Origin: a virus
Strand: one strand, 5' to 3'
DNA: 61,489 bases
Virus record (IMG/VR): IMGVR_UViG_3300042567_000475
Coordinates: 1 to 61,489 of that record
Made by a program: the position numbers and the translations under genes. Shown here piece by piece: positions 50,833 to 58,037 of the stretch (position 1 is its first letter; every line of letters starts with the position of its first letter). The notes below the pieces were generated by a model, which was not told where the DNA came from, searched no databases, and saw nothing but the letters and a program-made list of their open reading frames with translations.

Positions 50833-51351
50833 TTAGCCATTATTATAGATGTTTGTAGTGTGATAGTCATATTTTATAACGACATTGGTTGAAAATGTTT
50901 TTTGAAGCCCCAGGGTTTCTGTGCTATTGCCTACATAATTAACTTGAGAAGCATTTATGCAATGAAAGTTTATTTTGTTATTCTGTATAGTTTGACCAGC
51001 AAATTGATTTACATCAAATGCCGTTCTATCTTCTCTATCTGCAACATTAATAATAAAATCTCTCCAATAAAAGATCTCTTCTAGACTTGCCCCTCTTATT
51101 GAATACATCATCTGGGCACACTTGACTGGATAAAAATACTTATTGTTTACTCTTCCTTTCATAAAAGAGTCATATATGATGTAAGGTTTAGGTCCCCATT
51201 TTGCATCCCCTGATTTATTATCTGAAACAGGAAAAATTGGAGTGACCCCTGAATATGTTGAAAAAGAAAATCCAGGAACATTAGCTGCCCCGTTAAGCTC
51301 AAATTGTTTCCATATATATTTATTTATTATTGGCTCTACTAGATTACTCAT
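50833..51351 (-). CDS. Tail completion/terminator-like protein
   Basis: A 172-residue protein (INKYIWKQFELNGAANVPGF; FYPVKCAQMMYSIRGASLEE). Position directly upstream of the major tail gene and size match tail-terminator (gpU-like) or tail completion proteins. The identification depends on gene order. Confidence 0.55.
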   Translation of the reverse strand: MSNLVEPIINKYIWKQFELNGAANVPGFSFSTYSGVTPIFPVSDNKSGDAKWGPKPYIIYDSFMKGRVNNKYFYPVKCAQMMYSIRGASLEEIFYWRDFIINVADREDRTAFDVNQFAGQTIQNNKINFHCINASQVNYVGNSTETLGLQKTFSTNVVIKYDYHTTNIYNNG

Positions 51352-52033
51352 AGTCTTCTCCTGGGGAATTTATTATCCAACTTAGAGCTGATTGTCTGCC
51401 AATAGATGAGGCTCTTTTTGATTTTACTGCAGAGTTAAATCCTGACTCAAACTCTCTTGACTTTGTAAAATAATCATAAAATCTTATAGACCTTAGATAT
51501 ACTTGATCAAAGTAATTGTTATAAAACTCTTCAAAGGCTCTAACAAAAGATCCTCTAACTTCTTCCCCTCCAGGATTTTCTATTACAATTGGTCCAGTCC
51601 TAAAAAATTCTTCACCGTCAATTTGAAAGAATAATGCTTGAGCACTTACTTCATTTACCTGAACAGCTATGCCTTCTTCCATTATCTCTGCTTTGTCAAA
51701 GAAAGGCTCTGATCCATTTTCTGGAATGCTTGTTGATGACAAAAAATTTGATGAAACCTGGACTTTCTTTCCAGAAAGAACTTTTTTTAATTCTACTAGC
51801 CTTGCTCCAGGGTCTCCAACCTGCCCCCACTCATATACATGATGAAGCATTCCTGGGTTTGTTCTAGCAAGAACATCAAGGTATTGATAAAAAGCAGAGA
51901 TGCTTGTGCTAGCCAACTTGCTTGCTACATATGACTCTTTGGCTTTAGTTTCTTTTATGAATCCCTCTGAATAATCAACTACATTGTTTAATACCTTCAT
52001 AGCTTCTTTAGAATTTATTTTTATAGTATACAA
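51344..52033 (-). CDS. Head-tail connector/tail completion (gp10-like) protein
   Basis: A 229-residue protein with a helical N-terminus and a beta-strand middle (GIAVQVNEVSAQALFFQID; ENPGGEEVRGSF), followed by basic tail residues. In HK97-like gene order this place is held by the neck or tail-completion protein. Overlaps both neighbours. Confidence 0.55.
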   Translation of the reverse strand: MYTIKINSKEAMKVLNNVVDYSEGFIKETKAKESYVASKLASTSISAFYQYLDVLARTNPGMLHHVYEWGQVGDPGARLVELKKVLSGKKVQVSSNFLSSTSIPENGSEPFFDKAEIMEEGIAVQVNEVSAQALFFQIDGEEFFRTGPIVIENPGGEEVRGSFVRAFEEFYNNYFDQVYLRSIRFYDYFTKSREFESGFNSAVKSKRASSIGRQSALSWIINSPGEDYE

Positions 52034-52467
52034 GACTGATCATCTGCCCGTCTTAGAAAAATTCTATACCCAAAAAAATTATGGAATGGATCAAACATGG
52101 GCTCTACATTTCCTATTTCAAAAACAGTTGGCTCATCTAAAATTTCAAACCAAACAACTTTTCCGCTTGGGTCTTTTATATTTGTTATTAAAATTTCTGT
52201 TATGGAATAAGAAATATCGTCGCTTGATTTTAATATTTCATCTGCTGTTCTAAAGTCTAGTTTATAAGAATACTCAATAAACTTTTCTGAACTAATAGCA
52301 TTTGCAATAGCAGAGTCTGGTCTTTCTTTTATGGCTGAGCAATTAATTACTCTATCAAAAGACCAAGTGTTTACCATTTCCCCAAATGAACTTTGCTCAG
52401 CGGTAGAGTAATATATATCTGCTGTCATTGGATACATGAGATCTGACAAGTTTCCATTAGGCAACAT
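52021..52467 (-). CDS. Head closure (stopper)-like protein
   Basis: A 148-residue beta-rich protein: MTADIYYSTAEQSSFGEMVN at the start and WSFDRVINCSAIKERP, the pattern of small gp16/HK97 gp7-like stopper proteins. TAATG-type coupling to the connector gene. Identification by order and fold pattern. Confidence 0.6.
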   Translation of the reverse strand: MLPNGNLSDLMYPMTADIYYSTAEQSSFGEMVNTWSFDRVINCSAIKERPDSAIANAISSEKFIEYSYKLDFRTADEILKSSDDISYSITEILITNIKDPSGKVVWFEILDEPTVFEIGNVEPMFDPFHNFFGYRIFLRRADDQSCIL

Positions 52468-53336
52468 TAGATTACCCCTGGTCGAATTCTATTCTTATAT
52501 CTTATTAGTAGTTTGTCTACAATCAAGTTTCCTGTACCCGCAGAAGATCCTGCTGCAAACTTAATCTTAAATTCTTTGTTATCAAACTCAGTTATGTTTC
52601 TACTAAAGTACCTTGTATTTCCTTGAACTAAATCTTGCATCAGCATTTCACAAGCCTCTTCAATATCTGATGGAATAACTTGATATCCAAAGCTGGCATC
52701 AAGTAGGTAGTCAAATCCAGGAGAGAATGTTACTGCATAGTTTCTATCTCTCCACACCTTGGTGTATTCAACTTTATTCTGAATTTCATCTTCAAGTACA
52801 ATTGAGCTTTTGTCTATGCTTATCTTATATTGTTCATATGAGTCATCATCTTTTATATAAATAACTTCATTGTTCTCCCACATTTGATAAAGAACAACAA
52901 TTCTTTCATCAATGGGTAAATAGTCTATTCCCATTCCAATAACTTCTTTTAGTTTACGAACGAATTGAAAAGACCCTACCTCAGCCTCAATAATTCTTCT
53001 CGCTACTTTCTCTGCTTCTACAGCTTGACCAGTAGTAATTCCAAGTTTTGTTTTTACCGTTGTAAGATCGCAATAGGGCTTTACAATATCTATGCCTGCG
53101 GATAGAACAAGGTTGTTTGATGGGTCATATACGTTTGCAAAAAGATTTACAGAATAGACAAGGTATTTGGAGTTTAATGTAAACCTTGCAACCTTTGAAG
53201 CATTAGATGTTGCTGATGCAGAAAAAGATTCTCCTGTAAATAAGTCTTCATACTGCATAACATATTGTAAAGATGCAGATGGCATTACGAGATCAATATA
53301 AATTGATGTTGTTTCTGGTAGTCTAAGAATTTCCAT
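52467..53336 (-). CDS. Head-tail adaptor-like protein
   Basis: A 289-residue protein. The N-terminal 85 residues are beta-rich (SASATSNASKVARFTLNSKY). The next part has CDLTTVKTKLGITTGQAVEA, then IIEAEVGSFQFVRKLKEVIG and SDIEEACEMLMQDLVQGN, a helical adaptor pattern as in gp6-like connectors but with an added N-terminal domain. It follows the capsid genes, where the first connector is expected. Confidence 0.6.
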   Translation of the reverse strand: MEILRLPETTSIYIDLVMPSASLQYVMQYEDLFTGESFSASATSNASKVARFTLNSKYLVYSVNLFANVYDPSNNLVLSAGIDIVKPYCDLTTVKTKLGITTGQAVEAEKVARRIIEAEVGSFQFVRKLKEVIGMGIDYLPIDERIVVLYQMWENNEVIYIKDDDSYEQYKISIDKSSIVLEDEIQNKVEYTKVWRDRNYAVTFSPGFDYLLDASFGYQVIPSDIEEACEMLMQDLVQGNTRYFSRNITEFDNKEFKIKFAAGSSAGTGNLIVDKLLIRYKNRIRPGVI

Positions 53337-53338
53337 TT

Positions 53339-53581
53339 TTATACCTCAAAAGCTGAGGCAACTTCTTGCGGAGTTGCTTGCCTTACCTTATCTGAAATTT
53401 TTAACCACTCTTCAGCTTTATCAGAATCTACGATAGTGTAGCCATTATTTAGTCTTCCAAGAGATGGGTGGAAAATGGAATTAGGAGCAAAGAGCGCAAC
53501 TTTAACTGGATCTGTTTGTGTTTTTTGTATTTTAGATTGTGTGTTTTTTACAGATACCTTTTTTGTGGGACTTGATTCCAT
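53339..53581 (-). CDS. Small head-associated protein
   Basis: An 80-residue protein from ATG 53581 with AGGAGG upstream (a longer ATG at 53596 has no ribosome site). Lys-rich N-terminus (KKVSVKNTQSKIQKTQ), then FHPSLGRLNNGYTIVDSDKA. A head-to-tail joining or capsid-bound protein is inferred from position just after the major capsid gene. Confidence 0.6.
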   Translation of the reverse strand: MESSPTKKVSVKNTQSKIQKTQTDPVKVALFAPNSIFHPSLGRLNNGYTIVDSDKAEEWLKISDKVRQATPQEVASAFEV

Positions 53582-53598
53582 AATTCCTCCTATCATTT

Positions 53599-53607
53599 AT
53601 TATATCA
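53599..53607 (-). promoter_or_regulatory. Extended -10 promoter TGATATAAT after the capsid terminator
   Basis: TGA plus TATAAT (53599-53604), 18 bases after the capsid hairpin and 17 bases before the ATG at 53581. The same arrangement as at 49.96 kb. Confidence 0.55.
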
Positions 53608-53624
53608 TCTCAATAAATGCTTAA

Positions 53625-53648
53625 GAGGGGAGCCAATCGACTCCCCTC
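53625..53648 (-). terminator. Terminator after the major capsid gene
   Basis: A perfect 8-bp GC-rich stem (GAGGGGAG / CTCCCCTC) with an 8-base loop, followed on the minus strand by TTAAGCATTTATT. The U tract is imperfect, so read-through may be substantial. Confidence 0.7.
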
Positions 53649-53666
53649 CGCTGCATTTAGAAACAA

Positions 53667-54668
53667 TTATGACTTTTCGCCGTAAGCTACTGCGTCTGTT
53701 TCTTCGATCTGCACACCAAAACGAACGAACACTGTATATTCTACTGTGTCTTTCTTTGGCTTGAACTCGCGGTGGACTGTAACATCTCTCTGGAATCCCC
53801 AAATTCTGTTTTCTGGGAATGTTAGTGAGACATAATCATCTGGCATGTAAGGAACTTCCATGATGGGTAGTCCAAGAACGCGGTACTGTAGTGGAGCACC
53901 GACAATCTGTGGAACGCTACCGTCAACAATTCTTTCTACAATTCTTTCGGAATTGAAGTTGCCTGTTTGGGCAAGACTGTTAAGTAGGCTTGAGATTGTT
54001 GGTGAACCTGCATAGAACTTCATTGCAGATCTTGAACCACGGTACTTGCGTGGCATGGCTAGGACAATATCTTGTAGATCCTGTACGGTCCATGCTGAAC
54101 CGCTGGAAGTGACAGATGCTGCCTGGTTTCCTGCGGCTTCTTTTGCATAGAAGCCCTGCATAATCTTCAAGAAGTTGTTTGTTCCTGAACCTGTACCGTT
54201 AATTGCAAGATCTTCAAGATCGTTTGCAAATGCGCGAGTCATAGAGCGAACTAGGTGATCTTCAAGCTGGGCACCCTCGATATTATCTTCGAGTGCTTCA
54301 GTTGCAACTTCCCAGTCTAGTCTAATCTTCTTTGTTACGATCTCTACTTTAGTGAATGCTACGTCTGCGTTTGTGTATGTACCATCAGCCTGATTTGCTG
54401 CACGGATTACACGCTCGCCTACATTTAGCTTCTCTAGTTCTGCAGTGTTAGAACGCATAGTTACTCTACGACCATCTAGAGCTAAAACTTGCTGCTCCCA
54501 GATGTATTCGATGAACTGGCGGGACTGCTCAGGATTGAGAATACCACCATCATCAGTTGTGCTACCAACGACACCCAAATCACCTGCTGCGGGATTTGTA
54601 ATTGCGCCAATACCACCAGAGACTACTACGCCTGCGTCTGCTGATTTTTCTAAAATTTCTTCTGACAT
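53667..54668 (-). CDS. Major capsid protein (HK97 fold)
   Basis: A 333-residue protein from ATG 54668 (strong GGAGGTG upstream). Longer starts overlap the protease gene. Early part disordered (EILEKSADAGVVVSGG), then GGILNPEQSRQFIEYIWEQQ, LVRSMTRAFANDLEDLAING, KIMQGFYAK and FYAGSPTISSLLN. The close RDVTVHREFKPKKDTVEYTV fits HK97-fold capsids. Cut by the upstream protease or assembled with its scaffold part. Abundant, with terminator after it. Confidence 0.92.
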   Translation of the reverse strand: MSEEILEKSADAGVVVSGGIGAITNPAAGDLGVVGSTTDDGGILNPEQSRQFIEYIWEQQVLALDGRRVTMRSNTAELEKLNVGERVIRAANQADGTYTNADVAFTKVEIVTKKIRLDWEVATEALEDNIEGAQLEDHLVRSMTRAFANDLEDLAINGTGSGTNNFLKIMQGFYAKEAAGNQAASVTSSGSAWTVQDLQDIVLAMPRKYRGSRSAMKFYAGSPTISSLLNSLAQTGNFNSERIVERIVDGSVPQIVGAPLQYRVLGLPIMEVPYMPDDYVSLTFPENRIWGFQRDVTVHREFKPKKDTVEYTVFVRFGVQIEETDAVAYGEKS

Positions 54669-54691
54669 TTTACTTTTCACCTCCTGTTTTA

Positions 54692-56059
54692 TTACCGATA
54701 TAAGTCGGCGGAATTGAGGAAACGACCGCCCCACATCGATTTACTTATTTTTTCTCCCTGTACGATCCCGCCAAGATCGCCAGACTTGCGAACAGCCGTG
54801 TCTTCCTCTATCGCGGATACACGCTGTCCAAACTCTTCAACATTGCCTTTAACAACCTTTACCTCTTGTGAAACGTTATTAACTGAGCCAGTAAGTTCCC
54901 CTACCTTATCTGCAATGCTTTTTACTGCTGCTGCTAGATCTGCTACTGCAACAACTACTGAATCCTTGATTTCATCTACAGATTTCGCCAAGTCTTCATC
55001 GCTGTCTGCAGGAGTTGTGGATGTCTCTACAGCTTCTTCTACAGCTTCCTCGTCAGCAGACTTTTCAACAATCTCTTCGACTGCCTCTTCTACTGCTGCT
55101 TCTTCAATAACTTCTTCAATTGCCTCTTCAACTGCTTCTTCAATCTCTTCGACTTCTTCGGCGAGTTCTTCTGCAACTTCTTCAGCTACTTCTTCAGACT
55201 TTGTTACTAAGTCTTCTGCTGGATCTGTACTCTTATTTCTATTTAGAATTCCCACATTAATCCCCTCCTTTTCATTGTTGTCAGCAATTGACTTGGCTAC
55301 TTCGTCAACCGCCATTGTTATATCAGATTGTTCATCTGAAACTTTTACAGTATAGCTCTTTATAAGATTTCCGATTGTTTCTGCTTTAGAAGTATCGCTG
55401 CTTTCTACAAAACCAATATTTGTCATGTGTCTATCGCAGCTTGGGCAAGAATATTGTGACTTCTCGCTAATAATAACCATTTCGCTTGAGTTGCACCAGT
55501 AAACATTCTCTAGGTAGTTTTTCTCAAGGATGTCTGCTCCGTTAAACTTTTGTACAGAAACAACGTTTGAGTCAGGGTTCGCTGGATTATCAACAAGTGA
55601 AAGCTCAAAAAGATCATAATCTTTAATCATTCTAATTGGATTATCCATTCCTTTAGTATAAATATCTTCTGTATCATTAATTTTTCCGCCAATAGAAAAT
55701 CCTGTAAGAATTCTTTCTGTTACCTTGTGCCAGGTATCTTGAGCACCTTTGGATACATATACATCAACAAAGATGCCATTATGAATTTCTCCGCTTTCTT
55801 TGTCAAAGTATTTATCTCTTTTAAAAGAAACTACTTTTCCTACTGCTAGGGGTGTGTGTTGCTCTCTTACATTACCCCTAAAACTGTCAAAAGCTTTTTC
55901 TGAGGCTTCAATAGAAACAATGTCTCCCTGCTTGTCAACAACATCTGTTGTCGCCCAACCAGAAACAATTCTTTTTTCTGCGTCTATCTTTTGGATAGGC
56001 ATAAGAATTGAAATGTTTTCGCCGCTTGTATTCCAAAAGGCTTTTTCTAATGAATTCAT
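54692..56059 (-). CDS. Prohead protease fused to scaffold-like region
   Basis: A 455-residue protein. Residues 1-170 are an XkdF/Caudovirales prohead-protease domain (KRIVSGWATTDVVDKQGDIV; REQHTPLAVGKVVSF; ILTGFSIGG with a Ser; LFELSLVDNPANPDS). A Cys pair region (CNSSEMVII...CPSCDRHM) around 190-215 could bind zinc. From about 275 a long Glu/Ala helix (EEVAEEVAEELAEEVEEIEE) and a coiled-coil C-terminus act as scaffold. Immediately upstream of the capsid gene, as expected. A protease and scaffold in one chain could release the scaffold by self-cleavage. Confidence 0.82.
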   Translation of the reverse strand: MNSLEKAFWNTSGENISILMPIQKIDAEKRIVSGWATTDVVDKQGDIVSIEASEKAFDSFRGNVREQHTPLAVGKVVSFKRDKYFDKESGEIHNGIFVDVYVSKGAQDTWHKVTERILTGFSIGGKINDTEDIYTKGMDNPIRMIKDYDLFELSLVDNPANPDSNVVSVQKFNGADILEKNYLENVYWCNSSEMVIISEKSQYSCPSCDRHMTNIGFVESSDTSKAETIGNLIKSYTVKVSDEQSDITMAVDEVAKSIADNNEKEGINVGILNRNKSTDPAEDLVTKSEEVAEEVAEELAEEVEEIEEAVEEAIEEVIEEAAVEEAVEEIVEKSADEEAVEEAVETSTTPADSDEDLAKSVDEIKDSVVVAVADLAAAVKSIADKVGELTGSVNNVSQEVKVVKGNVEEFGQRVSAIEEDTAVRKSGDLGGIVQGEKISKSMWGGRFLNSADLYR

Positions 56060-56090
56060 CTTGTCACCATTGTATCGTTATAATTTAGTA

Positions 56091-56099
56091 ATTTTATCA
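56091..56099 (-). promoter_or_regulatory. Extended -10 promoter TGATAAAAT before the protease-scaffold gene
   Basis: TGA plus TAAAAT (56091-56096) in the 50-base gap after the portal gene. No -35 is clear. Confidence 0.45.
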
Positions 56100-56110
56100 C
56101 ATTTTATATA

Positions 56111-57658
56111 TTATTGCGTTGTACGACCTTCTCCACCAGCATTTCTTCCTGTTGGAGAATTTGGACCATCTGTTGCATTATTTTGTCTTTCTGTGTCGCG
56201 TGATCTTTGGGTAGTATTCTCTGCTCTTTGCTGAGCAGTTAATTGAAGTGGATCTTGTCCACCCTGTCTCATTGGCAATCCAAGCCTCATTCTAACTTCA
56301 TTTGGAACAACAACCTGGGCCTTAAGATATCTTTCATCAATCTGACTCTGTGTATTTTCATCTGTAAGAGTAAGTTCGTTTAGTTTAAGATCAAACATAT
56401 CTGTTTTTTCTTTTACAATTTTATTAAGAACCTTCTCCAACATTCTTTGGGCTGGCCTTGATACCTGTTCTTTAAATGTTCTATCATTTGCTAGTGCCGC
56501 CGCAATAGACATTCCTTGTCCACCACCAACTTTTGAAATAGGAACCTGATGAGACATTAAGATATCATTTGTATTTGATACATGATACTTTTGGAAAGAT
56601 CCGTCCTGAATACCATTTTCAATTGGCTCCATTTTAAACTCAACTTTATTATCAGGTGAGTCTGCAGGAAGTGGTAGGAAAAGAGTTCTATGATTCTGTC
56701 CACGCAATCCAGACTGCATGAACCTAAATAGTTTTTCCTCTGACTCTGCACTAAGTCTTGCTCCCTTGAGGGTAACAATATAACGAGGAACTGCTTTATT
56801 CTCAAAGTAATCAATGTTATATCTGCTAGCTAATTGATCTCCAACAATAGCCATTGATGATGATAAAGCGTCTGGGATACCATAGTAGCTATTTCTAGGT
56901 GTGTACTTCTTAAAATGAATAAGCTCGTTTGGTCTTGGATCATTGGTAATATTGTTTGGAGTTTTTTTGTCTTGAAAGTTTTTAAAGAATACTGTTTTTT
57001 GATTAACTATTTGAACGTATCCATCTCTTAATCTACGAACACGGATTGTTGTCGCAGGAATATGTCCAAGGTAACCAATTTCTCCAGTTACAGTTCTACC
57101 AACTTCCATGTAACCATTCCCTGTTGCTTCATAGTCTGTCCAAACTTTTTCTAAAACATGGGTAAAGGTATCTTCATCATTGCGAGATTCAAGCCAGTCC
57201 ATTAAATCTTTTTTAGCACGCTCAATTTTTCTATGCGCTCTTCGCAACTGATCATCTGTGTCTGCATCTTCAAGTCTATCCATTACAGCTTCTGTAATGT
57301 CAAAGCCGTATCCAAGTCCTACAATATTTGCTACCTTGGCATTGATTGATGAGTGGTTTGCAAAAGAGCTATCAAAAAATGTAGCTAACTCGTCAAGGTT
57401 ATAGGGTGGAATAACAACATCAAAAAGTCCATACGCTGTTGTAATATCTTGTAAAGGAAGTAACTGCTTTGATTTTGTATCTTGTTCGCCTGTCCAAACT
57501 TTGGTCATTCTTGATACACGGCGTTTAAAGTTTGCATCTAAACCATCATACTTTTTTACTTGATCAACTTCTGCATTGAATTCGTCATAAGACTCTTTCT
57601 TCGTAGAACTCTTATCTAGATTGTCAATCTTTGCACGGTACTCTATTTCATTATCCAT
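56111..57658 (-). CDS. Portal protein
   Basis: A 515-residue protein from ATG 57658 (AGAGG upstream; overlaps the previous stop by 8 bases). Long helices and a central ring motif: LIHFKKYTPRNSYYGIPDAL, DQLASRYNIDYFENKAVPRY and SHQVPISKVGGGQGMSIAAA are typical of portal proteins of the SPP1/HK97 kind. It forms the dodecameric DNA gateway on the capsid. The C-terminus is polar and disordered. Confidence 0.9.
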   Translation of the reverse strand: MDNEIEYRAKIDNLDKSSTKKESYDEFNAEVDQVKKYDGLDANFKRRVSRMTKVWTGEQDTKSKQLLPLQDITTAYGLFDVVIPPYNLDELATFFDSSFANHSSINAKVANIVGLGYGFDITEAVMDRLEDADTDDQLRRAHRKIERAKKDLMDWLESRNDEDTFTHVLEKVWTDYEATGNGYMEVGRTVTGEIGYLGHIPATTIRVRRLRDGYVQIVNQKTVFFKNFQDKKTPNNITNDPRPNELIHFKKYTPRNSYYGIPDALSSSMAIVGDQLASRYNIDYFENKAVPRYIVTLKGARLSAESEEKLFRFMQSGLRGQNHRTLFLPLPADSPDNKVEFKMEPIENGIQDGSFQKYHVSNTNDILMSHQVPISKVGGGQGMSIAAALANDRTFKEQVSRPAQRMLEKVLNKIVKEKTDMFDLKLNELTLTDENTQSQIDERYLKAQVVVPNEVRMRLGLPMRQGGQDPLQLTAQQRAENTTQRSRDTERQNNATDGPNSPTGRNAGGEGRTTQ

Positions 57659-57998
57659 TGCCATACCTCTTAATTCCCTTTGATGCATCCATCCAAGCTC
57701 CAATATCGGTTTCAGAAGGGATTAGTCCATCCTTCATTCTATCGAGCTGTTCTGAATGCTCTTCATCTGTAAGTCTTCTTTGTCCTGCGCGAAAGACGGC
57801 TTCTCCTTCTGGAAAACCGTAGTACGCTGCTGCTTTTCTAATTTTAGACATTGCCTCAATATCCCCACGACGAGATGGAATATTCATAGTGTTTCCTTCT
57901 CCATCTGTCACAATCTTTCCTTCAGGTGTTTGCCAGACGTAGATTCCGTCGTTGCCTTGTTTTTCTATGACAGTTATTTTGGGTTTTGGCATGTTCAT
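57651..57998 (-). CDS. Conserved protein upstream of portal
   Basis: A 115-residue protein from ATG 57996-57998 (another ATG 3 codons upstream lies in the promoter box). DGIYVWQTPEGKIVTDGEGN, then MSKIRKAAAYYGFPEGEAVF and a helical end. Small proteins like this often precede portal genes in actinophages. Function unknown. Confidence 0.6.
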   Translation of the reverse strand: MNMPKPKITVIEKQGNDGIYVWQTPEGKIVTDGEGNTMNIPSRRGDIEAMSKIRKAAAYYGFPEGEAVFRAGQRRLTDEEHSEQLDRMKDGLIPSETDIGAWMDASKGIKRYGNG

Positions 57999-58005
57999 GA
58001 CAACC

Positions 58006-58014
58006 ATTGTACCA
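58006..58014 (-). promoter_or_regulatory. Extended -10 promoter TGGTACAAT for the virion module
   Basis: TGG plus TACAAT (58006-58011), then GGTTGTC and the ATG at 57998, a leaderless arrangement. It lies in the 39-base gap after the ribonucleotide reductase gene. No -35 is recognised. Confidence 0.4.
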
Positions 58015-58037
58015 TAATTTGCCTGACTTACTTAATT

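Noticed and set aside
54714-55355. 213-codon plus-strand Ser/Thr-rich frame
   Set aside because: Antisense shadow of the Glu/Ala scaffold codons in the protease-scaffold gene.
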